Source of the DNA: Meghimatium bilineatum
Lineage: Eukaryota; Mollusca; Gastropoda; Stylommatophora; Philomycidae
NCBI GenBank assembly: GCA_034231615.1
Contig: CM067319.1
Span: 2,872,501-2,936,500 of the forward strand
Reading direction: 5' to 3'
DNA length: 64,000 nucleotides
In this document: positions 22,947 through 33,345 of the stretch, piece after piece
How the letters are laid out: every line of letters starts with the position of its first letter
How positions within the stretch are numbered: position 1 is the stretch's first letter
Program-made: the position numbers and the translations under genes
The notes under the pieces: model-generated
What the model was told of the DNA's origin: nothing
Database searches by the model: none
The model's input: only the letters and a program-made list of their open reading frames with translations

Positions 22947-23123
22947 GTATTTTTGTGCGTATGTCTTTCAAAATGTGTAGAAGTGGGGAGTAAGTGATCA
23001 CAGCAAGATGATGACAAGTCTTTCGGTAAGTCGAATATCACGGTAAACGGGTAGTTCATGAACATTATTACAGCGACATACGCCTGGTTAACGTTGGATG
23101 GTGTTTCTGACGTAATAGTTGAC

Positions 23124-23140
23124 CACCCCCCCCCCCCCAC
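23124..23140. repeat. Poly-C tract
   Basis: Homopolymer run bordering A-rich DNA. Confidence 0.85.
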
Positions 23141-23771
23141 AAAAAATTAAAAATAAACCACAAGTAAGAACGGCACTATTTACATTCACATAAATATTCT
23201 ATATTTAGCTCTGCCTAGTGAAGGTCAATAGTGTATTTCTTACGTTTTTTTAATTGTGAATGTAGTCTTTATAAAAGAATTGGTCGAAACGTCGATTTCT
23301 GTATGTTATTATGATTGTTGCCAGTCATAAGGTTATGGTAACCCCCCTTTTCTATTATTAAAGACCTGGGTCCAGTGTCCTCAATGCCCTCGGGTACTGA
23401 ACCCTTATTCTTCTACGATCCTGATTCCAGTGTTGGAAATCTCAACAATAGAATTTGACTAGGGTTGGTTCGAGCTCTTAAATCTAGATGTCGTTGACTG
23501 GGAATCAAGGAAATTTCGTGACAATTTGAGATTCTGTACACGTTTCTCTGCCGAATGGGATGATTTGGCTTCACGCATTTTTCTTGTTCTAAGCTAAGTT
23601 CTTCCGGAAGATAACAGGAAGCTTGTTCTCGAACATGAACATCGCTCTTTTTATAGTTTTCGTATTCGGTTTTCTCGAATATACTTGCACATGACGCAGA
23701 CCACCAGCGATGTGCTGCCTTCATTTAACCCTCAATGATTTGCCTTACCGCAATACAGACTTGATGACTAA
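23141..23771. other. Intron 3 spacer with one dispersed-repeat piece
   Basis: 23280-23345 carries the GGTCGAAACGTCGATTT signature seen at 2540 and 19780. Nothing else was recognised. Confidence 0.5.
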
Positions 23772-23898
23772 TCGGAAATAAAATGGCGAAACAATGCATT
23801 TCTGTTCTCTGGACTTCATTCCACTGGAAATCTAGCAGGATCATTGTCTGCTACAAGAGAAATCCAGCGGAAGTTTGAGAAAGAACACCGAAGAGGGT
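23772..23898 (+). mobile_element. SINE-like dispersed repeat copy
   Basis: The blocks TCTCTGGACTTCATTCCACT, GGAAATCTAGCAGGATCATT and CCAGCGGAAGTTTGAGAAAG align with 2740-2830. The tail lacks GAATGAACG, so it is diverged. Confidence 0.65.
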
Positions 23899-24177
23899 GA
23901 ATAAGAGAAATAACAACTGTCTTATACTGTTCTGTGACAGTATTTTGGCTGTGTTGACCTTGGAGGTACTATTCAGAGATATTATTTAAAGGGCTTAAAA
24001 ACGTAGAGGATGGATTTAATTGTACTCAGGTTACCCCACACGTACTCCGTCCCTCCCAACAAAGTAGCACGCCGTTTGAAGAAAGTACTACTCATACACT
24101 CATAGAAAATACACCGTAGCATCATGTGATAGTCTACAGGGAACTCCTAACAAAAATTAACAATATAAACAAAACGA

Positions 24178-24240
24178 CATGAGCCCGATTCGAACCCGTG
24201 ATCTCTTGAACATAATGCGAACGGCTTAACAACTGTGGAA
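24178..24240 (-). mobile_element. tRNA-like SINE head
   Basis: The reverse strand has a B-box-like GGGTTCGAATCGGGCTC and, 5' of it, TGTTAAGCCGTTCGCATT, in tRNA-like order. A true tRNA gene is unlikely: no closed acceptor stem was seen. Confidence 0.6.
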
Positions 24241-24474
24241 AGGAAACTCCCAAACAGATATTGTTTGCCTTGTACAATCAATTTCTACTCCTTGTCTGTC
24301 GGCACTGCTGGAGGCGATCTCCATAAGACGCTGGCCTGTTGTTTCTCACGAGCTTTCAAATAACATATCAGAAGGTCGTCTAACATTAAAGTAAACAAAG
24401 AGGAATTAACATGAGGATGAGCGAATGCCATTTTTTATGTAGACCCCCCCCCCAATTAAATGAAGTATATACAG

Positions 24475-24645
24475 CCCTGTGAGGGCGCTAACATCTCACA
24501 GTACTACGCCATTAAAAAACGCTATAGATCTGTTGTTTACCTAATACAGTCCTGTACAGCTCTCGTGTTGCCGGGGTCCGAGAGGGAAGCAAAGAATAGC
24601 AATACTGTTTACCTTCTATTCATGTCGTAATGTGGCCATTAGAAC
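24475..24645 (+). repeat. Dispersed repeats (two fragments)
   Basis: 24478-24535 (GCTAACATCTCACAGTACTA, CGCTATAGATCTG) matches the 3' part of 61030-61195. 24555-24640 (GGGTCCGAGAGGGAAGCAAA) matches the family listed at 4867-5945. Confidence 0.55.
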
Positions 24646-24654
24646 CATCGCTAG

Positions 24655-24935
24655 CCACCACCTGAAATGCAGATGGTATCAGTTAACAGAGATTCATTAT
24701 TTGATATGAATCCTGAACATCAGCCGAACGAAATGTTTAATGGCAACGTGAAATACAAAAGGGCGGACACGCACAAATTGTACCCCGCGGTCACCGAAGG
24801 CTGATCAGTAAAATACACAAGACAGTAGAGATCGCCGGATTAGATTCAGAAACTTTTAAGTTCGTATCGAGATGGATAGTGTGACTGTTATGTTGAATGA
24901 AAGATGGATAGTGTGACTGTTATGTTGAATGAAAG
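24655..24935 (+). repeat. Dispersed repeat shared with 11960-12205
   Basis: Reverse-complement match described at 11960-12205. Its 3' end has expanded locally into the 32-bp array. Confidence 0.8.
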
Positions 24936-25032
24936 ATGGATATTGTGACTGTTATGTTGAATGAAAGATGGATAGTGTGACCGTTATGTTGAATGAAAGA
25001 TGGATATTGTGACTGTTATGTTGAATGAAAGG
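24871..25032. repeat. 32-bp tandem repeat, 5 copies
   Basis: The unit GATGGATAGTGTGACTGTTA plus TGTTGAATGAAA starts at 24871, 24903, 24935, 24967 and 24999. Confidence 0.96.
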
Positions 25033-25098
25033 GGGAGATGAGAGAGAGTGAGAATCAGTTTTTAGTATTCTCTCCGAGAATAGTGGCATTTTCATAAA

Positions 25099-26038
25099 TG
25101 TGACAGACAGTCACCTGTGTCGGAAATCCCCCCCCCCCCTCTTGAGTCCTACCGTAACAAGAGACCAGAGGTCTCATATATTCCTTTGAGGAATGGAAAA
25201 GTGGTCCGGCAAACATTAAGACTACTGAGAAAGCGGACCGTAGCAATTAACGGGAATTGCTACCAGATCACTGTATCTCGATCGGCCGATGAGAAATGTT
25301 AATGGCCCAGGTAATTACAAGGGGCCAAACTACGCAGAGAAATCCCGGACGAGATCTTTGAAGTCTTGGAGTCTTTGAAGTAGGGATCGGCATGGACCAG
25401 TGATTGTGAGAAAATGAGTTTTAGAGTCGGGGGAAGTGAGATCGGTTGGGCGGGCAGTTAGTTTTTGGACAGTTAGCTTTGGATTCGAGAGAGCAAGGAG
25501 GTCTGCTCGAAAACTGGGGGTCCAGAGTGGACCAGTGGTGCTATAGGTTAGAATCCAAACATATTGGACACAGGTCCTTCTGCACCGAAGCGCTGAGTAT
25601 ATGCTTTGTGTGCATTTTTCATATAAGAATATTGGATAGTTCCTTCTGCACCGAAGCGCTGAGTATATGCTTTGTGTGCATTTTTCATATAAGAATATTG
25701 GATAGTTCCTTCTGCACCGAAGCGCTGAGTATAAGCTTTGTGTGCATTTTTCATATAAGAATATTGGATAGTTCATACTGCATGGAAACGTTGAGTTTAT
25801 GCCTTACGTATCTTTTATATTGGATAAGTCCAATTGTATAAAATAAAGTTACCACATATGGAAACCAAGTCAAGATATTGTTTCATTATATGATATCACT
25901 AAAGTATAAGAGAGCTAAGGAAGAGAGTGATAAGTGATGTACTTCGTAACGTGCCAGGCTACACTCAGTAATATATGTATTACCAATTATCAATCTATGT
26001 GGCAGATTATACTAACTGACGCACCTATTACTGTTACA
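25099..26038 (+). repeat. 5' LTR of the Gypsy element
   Basis: 940 bp. It starts TGTGACAGACAGTCACC and ends CTGTTACA. It contains three 66-bp units (about 25571-25770) with CTTCTGCACCGAAGCGCTGA. AATAAAG at about 25840 could be a polyadenylation signal. Preceded by TAAA. Confidence 0.92.
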
Positions 26039-26706
26039 CTGTTGCAAGTGACCAAGGATCACGGAGTTCGACAATTCACAACGCGGATTACTGGCCATAA
26101 TACGATCGACGGATAATACAGGATTTTCAGAATATTCGAAGTTGTGTATTAAGTTTTAGAGCATTGTGTTAGTATTATTGAAAAAATTCGAAGGACAAGA
26201 AGAGCCACACGAGTGAGTAGGATTACCTTTGACATTTTAAAACACAATAAATTGTGTATTAAGTTTTAGAACATTGTGTTAGTATTATTAAAAATTCGAA
26301 AGACAAGAAGATTCACACGAGTGAGTAGGATTACTTGGATATTATTGCCCTACATAAAACATTGTGTTGCGAAATAATTAAGACGGAACAATGTATGATG
26401 AAAATTGTGAAGAACTGTGTGACGAGCAATAGTTATTCCGTACAAGATATGTGACGTATGTGACCACATGAACAATTGCGTTTTAAGTTAAAATATCAAC
26501 ATTTATGTATTTTTTGTTTCTCCTCTCGTTCTTCTTATAATTGTGTTTAAGACATACGTGTATCTGCCGCAGAATCAAGTACGTTATTTAGAATAGTAAC
26601 CGACTCCATGTTTATAGTCAGTTAAATACACACATGCGTTCACATGCTTGATAGAGATTGTATTCAGCATAGGAACCTGATAAAATAATATAAATAATTG
26701 TTTAAA
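26039..26706 (+). other. Gypsy 5' untranslated leader
   Basis: Sequence between the LTR and the Gag ATG. It holds a duplicated block of about 110 bp (around 26143-26225 and 26255-26335) containing GTGTATTAAGTTTTAGA and CACACGAGTGAGTAGGATTA. No PBS was recognised. Confidence 0.6.
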
Positions 26707-27575
26707 ATGGAACAAAAGGCCTTAGTCCCAGTAGCCGACAAGGAAGAAGTAGAGAAGTCGGAGATGCGCGACTTAATACAAGCCTTAAGATGGCAAGGCT
26801 CGGCTACCGCGATTCCGCCGTTCTCTGGGAACGAAGCGCACTTCAAGAGTTGGATAGCAGAGATAGAAAAGTGCGCGTTGTTGACAGGAGCCAGCGACTA
26901 CAGCATGAAGTTATTAGCTCTGCAAGCTAGCAACGGCCTAGTAGCGGAGACGATTAGGCTCAGGGTAGAGAAAATACCCGCAGAATCCTGGAAGGACTTC
27001 CAGGCGGGATTAGAACGGAGATATGGTGGATTCTCTGGATCCGCGCATGCGCTGGTAATGCTAACAAAGGTTAGACAAAACGTGGCCGAAACAGTGGAAG
27101 CTTTCGGAGACAGACTGTTACGTCTAGCAGAAGAAGCGTTTCCCCAGGAAATGGAGGAAAGAGGGGTAGGCAGGATACTCCTGCACAACTTTGTAGAAGG
27201 TTGCTCCCAGGAGTGATTAAACGTCACCTCATTGAAACTGATCCCAAAACGCTAGATGATGCTCTCCATTTAGCACAGACTAAAGAGCGCACAATTAAGT
27301 GGATCGAATTCAGGTTGGGCACGGAGCCCCAAGAAAGAGAATGCAGGCAAGATAGGAACCAAGACCCCCCAGCTGAAGCCGATAGAGGTAGAGATGAGGA
27401 CCACCGTGGCCGGATACGAGAACACAGAACCGAGAGGTTAAATGAAACAGAGTTCAGAGGAAGTGGCAGGACCCAGGAGCGTAGACAATACGCTCAGCTA
27501 GAAACAAGACGTCATGAGGAGACAAGACACCCAACGGCCTGGACGTCGGGAAACGGACGTACCGCTCGGAGATAG
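26707..27575 (+). pseudogene. gag: Gypsy Gag, frameshifted
   Basis: The ATG at 26707 opens a capsid-like protein with IPPFSGNEAHFKSWIAEIEK (about residue 38), then SWKDFQAGLERRYGG and VAETVEAFGDRLLRLAEEAF, the layout of retrotransposon capsid domains (PF03732-like by recognition). The frame closes at 27216, but the expected continuation (LLPGVIKRHLIETDP, then ALHLAQTKERT) is found one frame over from 27201 to 27575. A one-base lesion near 27200 therefore breaks Gag. The tail is very rich in Arg, Glu and Asp and has no CCHC zinc knuckle. Its TAG at 27573 is 8 nt before the next ATG in another frame, so Pol may be reached by frameshifting or re-initiation. Confidence 0.8.
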
Positions 27576-27583
27576 GGACTTAC

Positions 27584-30500
27584 ATGAGCGGATCCCAAGC
27601 CAAGGTCCCCTTAAATAGAGACAGAGCAGTTGGAAGGATAGGAGTAGTAGTGAGGAACGAGCGGAAAAGACATATTGGGAGCGCACTAGACACGCTCTTT
27701 GTAGCCAGTCGCAGGCGCATAGATAGAGCATCAACGAAGAAAAGAGTGGTACCCATGTTGGCACCAGGAGCGTACAACGGGGGGAGATTGTTTATTGACA
27801 AAATAAACAGCAAAGTGCGAGATTTTGAAATAGCCAAATACTTCCGCTGGTTCGGAGAAATTAAAGAGGTGTGTCTACCTGTAAATAAAGAAGGCAAGCG
27901 TCGTCCGTTCGCCTTTGTCGAGTTTAACAACTCGAAGGACAGAGAAAAATGTCTCCAGTGGGCGGACCACATAAGACGAACCAAAGGTGTGTCTATCACC
28001 ACAGCCCGACCAGGAAACAAGGACAGTACCAACCGGAAGTCGGTGAACAAGGATGACAACAGTGCCACCATCCACGTTGCGAATAGACGGCGGAACGAGG
28101 TGACAGTTGCAGAAAATGTAGACCCCTGTCTATGTCCGGTTACCCTAAGTGGTGTCCCGATCAAAGCATTAGTCGACACAGGAGCCGACGTTAGCTTGAT
28201 GAGCCCAGACTTGTATCTGAAGATCAGCCACAAGGCAAGGTTCAAGGAAGAGAAAGCCTCTTTAGAGTCAGTGACAGGAGAATCTCTCGAGGTTTGGGGG
28301 ACGGCCCGGACCGAAATTCAGATAGGAAAATCGCATTTTCAACACGACTTTCGGGTAGCAAAGACGGCTCACCAGGGCCTGATACTCGGTAGAGACTTCC
28401 TTCTCCGGGAGAAAACCAGCGTGATCTATGATTCGCCGAGGCTAGAGATAAGAGGAGAGAGCGTATTCCTGGAAGATGAGTGCGCCAGTAGCGCTGTAGC
28501 AAAATTGGACGAGGATTGGATCTTAAAACCTAACTCGGTGAACCTAGTTATAGCCACAATGGAGGCCAGCCTTCATCACGCGCCAGGTGCTGTGATGCGG
28601 ACCACCGACGTTGCGGGGTTCGACATCGATAATGAACCGGGCCTGGAGCTTATAGAAGGGATCAGTCGTCTGGACGAGCAGCGCAGGCTACCCGTAATGG
28701 TGATGAACTGCACGGGGAAAACGATAAAATTCCGGAAGGGAGACAAGCTAGGGCTTGCGACCCCTGCAGACAAAGAAGAAGGTGGGACCGTCAAGGGGAT
28801 TCCGAGTATCACTAGGAAACCCATTCTAGCCGAGCTTAGCCAGGGTACACGTAAAAACCGTGAAGAACCTCAACGCACTAGGGACGTTAAAGAACGACTG
28901 GAAACACTGTTAGAACAGCTTGAGGTGGACCCGGAACACAAGGAAGTGGTGGAGAGAGTTGTAAAACAACATCATGACGTGTTCGCCCTGAGCGATTTGG
29001 AGTTAGGCCAAACGTCCACAATAAAAATGGACATCGACACAGGAGAGCACCCCCCAATAGCAAAACGACCCTACCGGACCCCGTTACCGAGTCGGGAGAT
29101 AGTGGAGAAGGCCATAGAGGACATGCTAGCGGCCGGGATCATTGAAATGTCGAGATCAGAGTGGGCCACGCCCATTTTGATCGTGGGTAAACGGGATGGA
29201 ACGCACCGTTTCTGCTGCGATTTCCGGGCATTAAATAAGATCACTAGAAACGTGTCCTACCCTATTCCCTGCATAGACGATATCCTCGGAGTGTTGAGCG
29301 GTTAACGTTACTTCACAAAGTTAGATGCCCGCTCCGGTTTTTGGTGCATCCCAATGTCAGAGGATGCCAAAAACAAAAGTACCTTCTGCTCGCATGTAGG
29401 CACGTTCTCGTGGAACCGCATGCCATTTGGTTTAAAGAACGCGCCAGCCTACTTCATGAGCCTCATGGACGAAGTTTTAGCCGGGATGCAGAAGTTCGCA
29501 CTGGCGTACATGGATGACATCCTAATACATACGGCCGGAGGAATAGAGGAACACGTCGCACACATCGGAAAAGTGTTTGATAGGCTACGGCAACACTCCG
29601 TCAAGCTAAAATTGTCTAAATGCGAATTTATGAAACCGGAAACAAAATATCTAGGTTTTGTCGTCAGCCAGGACGGGATAAAGCCGGACGAAGAGAAGAT
29701 TGCGTCCATTCGAAATCTGGCCGCACCCACCACAGTGAGGGGAGTGAGGGGTTTTATCGGAATGTGCAGCTATTACAGAAGGTTCATTCCAAATTTCTCC
29801 CACATTTCCGAACCTCTTATTTCAATGACAAAAAAGTTCGCACGGTTTAAATGGACCGACGAGTATCAGCGGGCCTTTGACTTCATCAAGGACAGCCTCA
29901 CCACCGTCCCTGTCTTCGCGCACCCAGATGTAGGGCGAGAGTTCATACTTTACACAGACGCATCCGACCATGCAATAGGAGCATGTCTAGTGCAGCCCAC
30001 GACTGATAACGAGGAGGGAACGCTGCCAGGAGCAAAATATGAGAAGCCTATATACTTCTTATCTCACAAATTGAGCAAATCTCAGAAGAATTGGTCGACT
30101 GTGGAAAAGGAGGCGTACGCCATATACTTTGCGGTCCAAAAGTTACATTTCTCGTACCTGCATGACGCAAAGTTCACGATACGTACAGACCACCAGCCAT
30201 TGAAGTCGATGTTGGATGCTCCTATGGACAACAAGAAGATACAGGCATGGGCCTTAAACACACAAGGGTACGATGCTAGAATCGAATACATACCAGGGGC
30301 TGAGAATACATGCGCAGATCTGCTGTCACGGATCCCTCACGAGGATCGGGCAGATGAGAACCACAACGACGATGTGGAACCAGATATAGATGACAGAAAC
30401 TGGCGGGTAAACGCCTTGGGAACCCGTATTGTACGAACACCCGAACGCAGACAGCGACCTGCGGAAGTAATAACGGCGACACTTCAGTCACAGTTGAGAA

Positions 30501-30631
30501 CCCTAAACGAGGAATCGGCAGACTTGCGGAAAGAATTGCATGATGTACGTAGTCAACTACAGACTACCAGACGCGAGAGTGAAGTACTCGCCCGAGCCCT
30601 GTTAGAGTACGGAGACAGATCTCCGAACTAA
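27584..30631 (+). pseudogene. pol: Gypsy Pol polyprotein: RRM-like, protease, RT, RNase H; one nonsense codon
   Basis: The same frame runs from the ATG at 27584 to 30631 with a single TAA at 29303-29305. Residues about 67-143 (27782-28012) look like an RNA recognition motif: RNP2-like RLFIDKI and RNP1-like KRRPFAFVEF. Residues 197-202 are the protease VDTGAD active site, with LILGRDFL downstream. RT begins near HPPIAKRPYR (29050) with WATPILIVGKRDG, CDFRALNKIT and, after the stop, MPFGLKNAPAYF and the catalytic YMDD (about 29507). RNase H follows (ILYTDASDHAIGACL, SVEKEAYAI-type block, TDHQPL). It then ends in a heptad-rich coiled coil (30480-30600) instead of integrase. A zinc HHCC and DDE core are absent. 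Confidence 0.85.
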
Positions 30632-31635
30632 CCGGAAAGATGGCGAAAGTTTTTTTGTAGGTAGTTTGTATATGAAGTCCCAGTACAAGCAGATGCTGCG
30701 AAATTATGTGTAGGGAAAATAGAAAACGCTAGAGTGGACGCTTTAGCGCTAGCACGGAGGGTTCTAGCGAGAAACAACAGTGCCTACTGATTGCATTATC
30801 GTTCTTACAAATAGTGCCTACTTAACGTATCATTGTTCTTGCAAATAGTGCCTACCTATTAGATTAGTGTTCCTGCTGATAGTCACCATGATATATATTG
30901 TTCTTTTGGTTGGTGTCGTATACTATCGTCATGAAAATTTGTTTTTTTTGTCCCTTCTCTTTTCTTGCATATAATTGGTTTTATGTAGTTAAGATTGAAT
31001 AAGATTTTTTTTCTTTGTTTAAAAATGTTGGTCGATGATTGATGTGTAGGGTGGACCATGATTGATATGAATGAAGTCACCTGTATAAGATAATTTTTCT
31101 TTGTTTACAAATGTTGGTCCATGATTGATGTGTAGGGTAGACCAAGAATGGATATGAAGGAAGTCACCTTCTCTACCGTAAAATGAGGAGGAGACGGAAG
31201 CACAGGAGAAGGAAGATTTTACCAGATTAAAATCTTGAAGTGGGAAATGGAGGGGACGGACCCAAGTGTGATCAAAGGAAAGTCCCAGGATATAACCAGA
31301 AGTGATCAAGGGAATTGTCCGGATATGACCACACCAGGTCCAAACAATCACAGTTGAAATTGTCAACCACTGTCCCGAAAAGTTAGGGGTTGAGAGGCAT
31401 GGGTACATGGAATCAGTTGTGGTAACCTTGAGTTACCAATGACATGTTGTCGTTAAAATATTTTGAACATTGATTTACAGGTTAGATAGAATGAATAATA
31501 TAACTATAAACTTGTATGAGTGTGTATGAAGCAGACAAGATAAGATGTATAAAATGACGAAATATTTGTATGAATGGCGTGAGTAAGTAAGCAAAGAAAA
31601 TACTACGTATATTTCTGTCATAAGGAGGGGAAGAG
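30632..31635 (+). other. Gypsy 3' untranslated region with polypurine tract
   Basis: No integrase or envelope coding could be found in any frame. It contains a duplicated block of about 86 bp (31010-31170; GATTGATGTGTAGGGT in both copies). AGGAGGGGAAGAG at 31623-31635 is the likely polypurine tract, abutting the 3' LTR. Confidence 0.75.
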
Positions 31636-32629
31636 TGTGAAGACAGTCACCTGTGTCGGAAATCCCCCCCCCCCTCTCTTGAGTCCTACCGTAACTAGAG
31701 ACCAGAGGTCTCATATATTCCTTTGAGGAATGGAAAAGTGGTCCGGCAAACATTAAGACTACTGAGAAAGCGGACCGTAGCAATTAACGGGAATTGCTAC
31801 CAGATCACTGTATCTCGATCGGCCGATGAGAAATGTTAATGGCCCAGGTAATTACAAGGGGCCAAACTACGCAGAGAAATCCCGGACGAGATCTTTGAAG
31901 TCTTGGAGTCTTTGAAGTAGGGATCGGCATGGACCAGTGATTGTGAGAAAATGAGTTTTAGAGTCGGGGGAAGTGAGATCAGTTGGGCGGGCAGTTAGTT
32001 TTTGGACAGTTAGCTTTGGATTCGAGAGAGCAAGGAGGTCTGCTCGAAAACTGGGGGTCCAGAGTGGACCAGTTAGAATCCAAACATATTGGACACATGT
32101 CCTTCTGCACCGAAGCGCTGAGTATATGCTTTGTGTGCATTTTTCATATAAGAATATTGGATAGTTCCTTCTGCACCGAAGCGCTGAGTATAAGCTTTGT
32201 GTGCATTTTTCATATAAGAATATTGGATAGTTCCTTCTGCACCGAAGCGCTGAGTATATGCTTTGTGTGCATTTTTCATATAAGAATATTGGATAGTTCC
32301 TTCTGCACCGAAGCGCTGAGTATAAGCTTTGTGTGCATTTTTCATATAAGAATATTGGATAGTTCATACTGCATGGAAACGTTGAGTTTATGCCTTACGT
32401 ATCTTTTATATTGGATAAGTCCAATTGTATAAAATAAAGTTACCACATATGGAAACCAAGTCAAGATATTGTTTCATTATATGATATCACTGAAGTATAA
32501 GAGAGCTAAGGAAGAGAGTGATAAGTGATGTACTTCGTAACGTGCCAGGCTACACTCAGTAATATATGTATTACCAATTATCAATCTATATGGCAGATTA
32601 TACTAACTGACGCACCTATCACTGTTACA
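31636..32629 (+). repeat. 3' LTR of the Gypsy element
   Basis: 994 bp, starting TGTGAAGACAGTCACC and ending CTGTTACA. It has four 66-bp units (about 32100-32365) against three in the 5' LTR and lacks 12 bp near 32073, which accounts for the 54-bp length difference. Followed by TAAA. Confidence 0.92.
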
Positions 32630-32784
32630 TAAAAAGGTCATCAAATTTTCCTTTAAATAGAGAAATATACGCAATACTGACGTTGTTTTTCCTGTAATAT
32701 TTTAGTTGAATCACAATTCCCCCATTAACGGATACTTGTCTACGGCCCTGGTAATTTCTAGCAATGTGTGGTAAAGTTTTGTCA

Positions 32785-33000
32785 CTCACTGGAACAGCAA
32801 TCACATACAAATCGACGTTTCAACCACACAGGCACATCCGACTTCAGAATGGCTTTGGGTCACTGACCCTATATGGGATTCGACAGCCAACTCCATACCA
32901 TAACCTCTTTAGTCGCCTCTTACGACATGCATGGAAGGTAAACAGTGTTGCTATTCTATGCTCCTCTTTCGGGTCCCGGAACACACGGGCGAATCAATGA
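32785..33000 (-). repeat. Dispersed repeat cluster downstream of the Penelope-like fragment
   Basis: Contains reversed ACGTCGATTTGTATGTGATT, then TCCGACTTCAGAATGGCTTT, then CTTTCGGGTCCCGGAACACA. These blocks recur separately at 2550, 7450, 19785, 23290, 24570 and 58290. Confidence 0.55.
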
Positions 33001-33059
33001 CTAAAGTAATAATACAACTCGATACAGCGTGTCGAAAATACGGGAGTAGAGGGTATAAA

Positions 33060-33345
33060 GAAAAGGTGGGTAACTCAAACAAAACGGTGATTAATGTTCA
33101 TTGCGTGTGGTTGCAAGACTCCCATATGACAAATGAGACGATATTCCAAGGACTGACGTTGCTGGTCACCGGTATAACAACGTAACAAACCGGTTAGAGA
33201 GACATCAGAGCTACCATGATGTGACGGGCTGTTAAAATGATTAGCCACTGGGGAGTCACGATGATTCGTGATATCTCTCAAATGTTCGGCGAATCTATCA
33301 GCTAAACGTCTACCAGTCTCACCAATATACTTTATAAAATGAAGT
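33060..33345 (-). pseudogene. GIY-YIG endonuclease fragment, Penelope-like element
   Basis: The reverse strand reads KYIGETGRRLADRFAEHLRD, then VANHFNSPSHHG, then LEYRLICHMGVLQPHAMNIN. This is the YIG half of a GIY-YIG nuclease (the catalytic Arg of the TGRRL/RF stretch is present) followed by the family's typical ending. Penelope-like retroelements carry this domain C-terminal to RT. The RT part and the GIY half are not found upstream, so it is a truncated copy. Confidence 0.72.

Larger units (their letters stand above)
25099..32629 (+). mobile_element. Gypsy-type LTR retrotransposon (Metaviridae-like), full length with both LTRs
   Basis: Two near-identical long terminal repeats (25099-26038 and 31636-32629), TG...CA ends and a 4-bp target duplication TAAA immediately outside each. 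Internal order is Gag, RRM-like domain, aspartic protease, reverse transcriptase, RNase H. A purine tract AGGAGGGGAAGAG directly precedes the 3' LTR. No primer binding site of the usual TGG type was recognised after the 5' LTR. The LTRs differ by few substitutions plus repeat-copy changes, so the insertion is young. The coding region nevertheless has a Gag frameshift, one nonsense codon in RT and no integrase domain. Confidence 0.92.

Noticed and set aside
20820..23140. Open frames of 664-746 codons on both strands (THTYTHTC-, VCVYVC- and HILAHIRTH-type proteins)
   Set aside because: They are translations of a stop-free GTAY minisatellite in several frames at once; there is no splice or start context and no domain.
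24178..24240. True tRNA gene on the reverse strand
   Set aside because: The B-box is good, but no paired acceptor stem or terminator was evident, and similar heads occur in the dispersed SINEs of this window.
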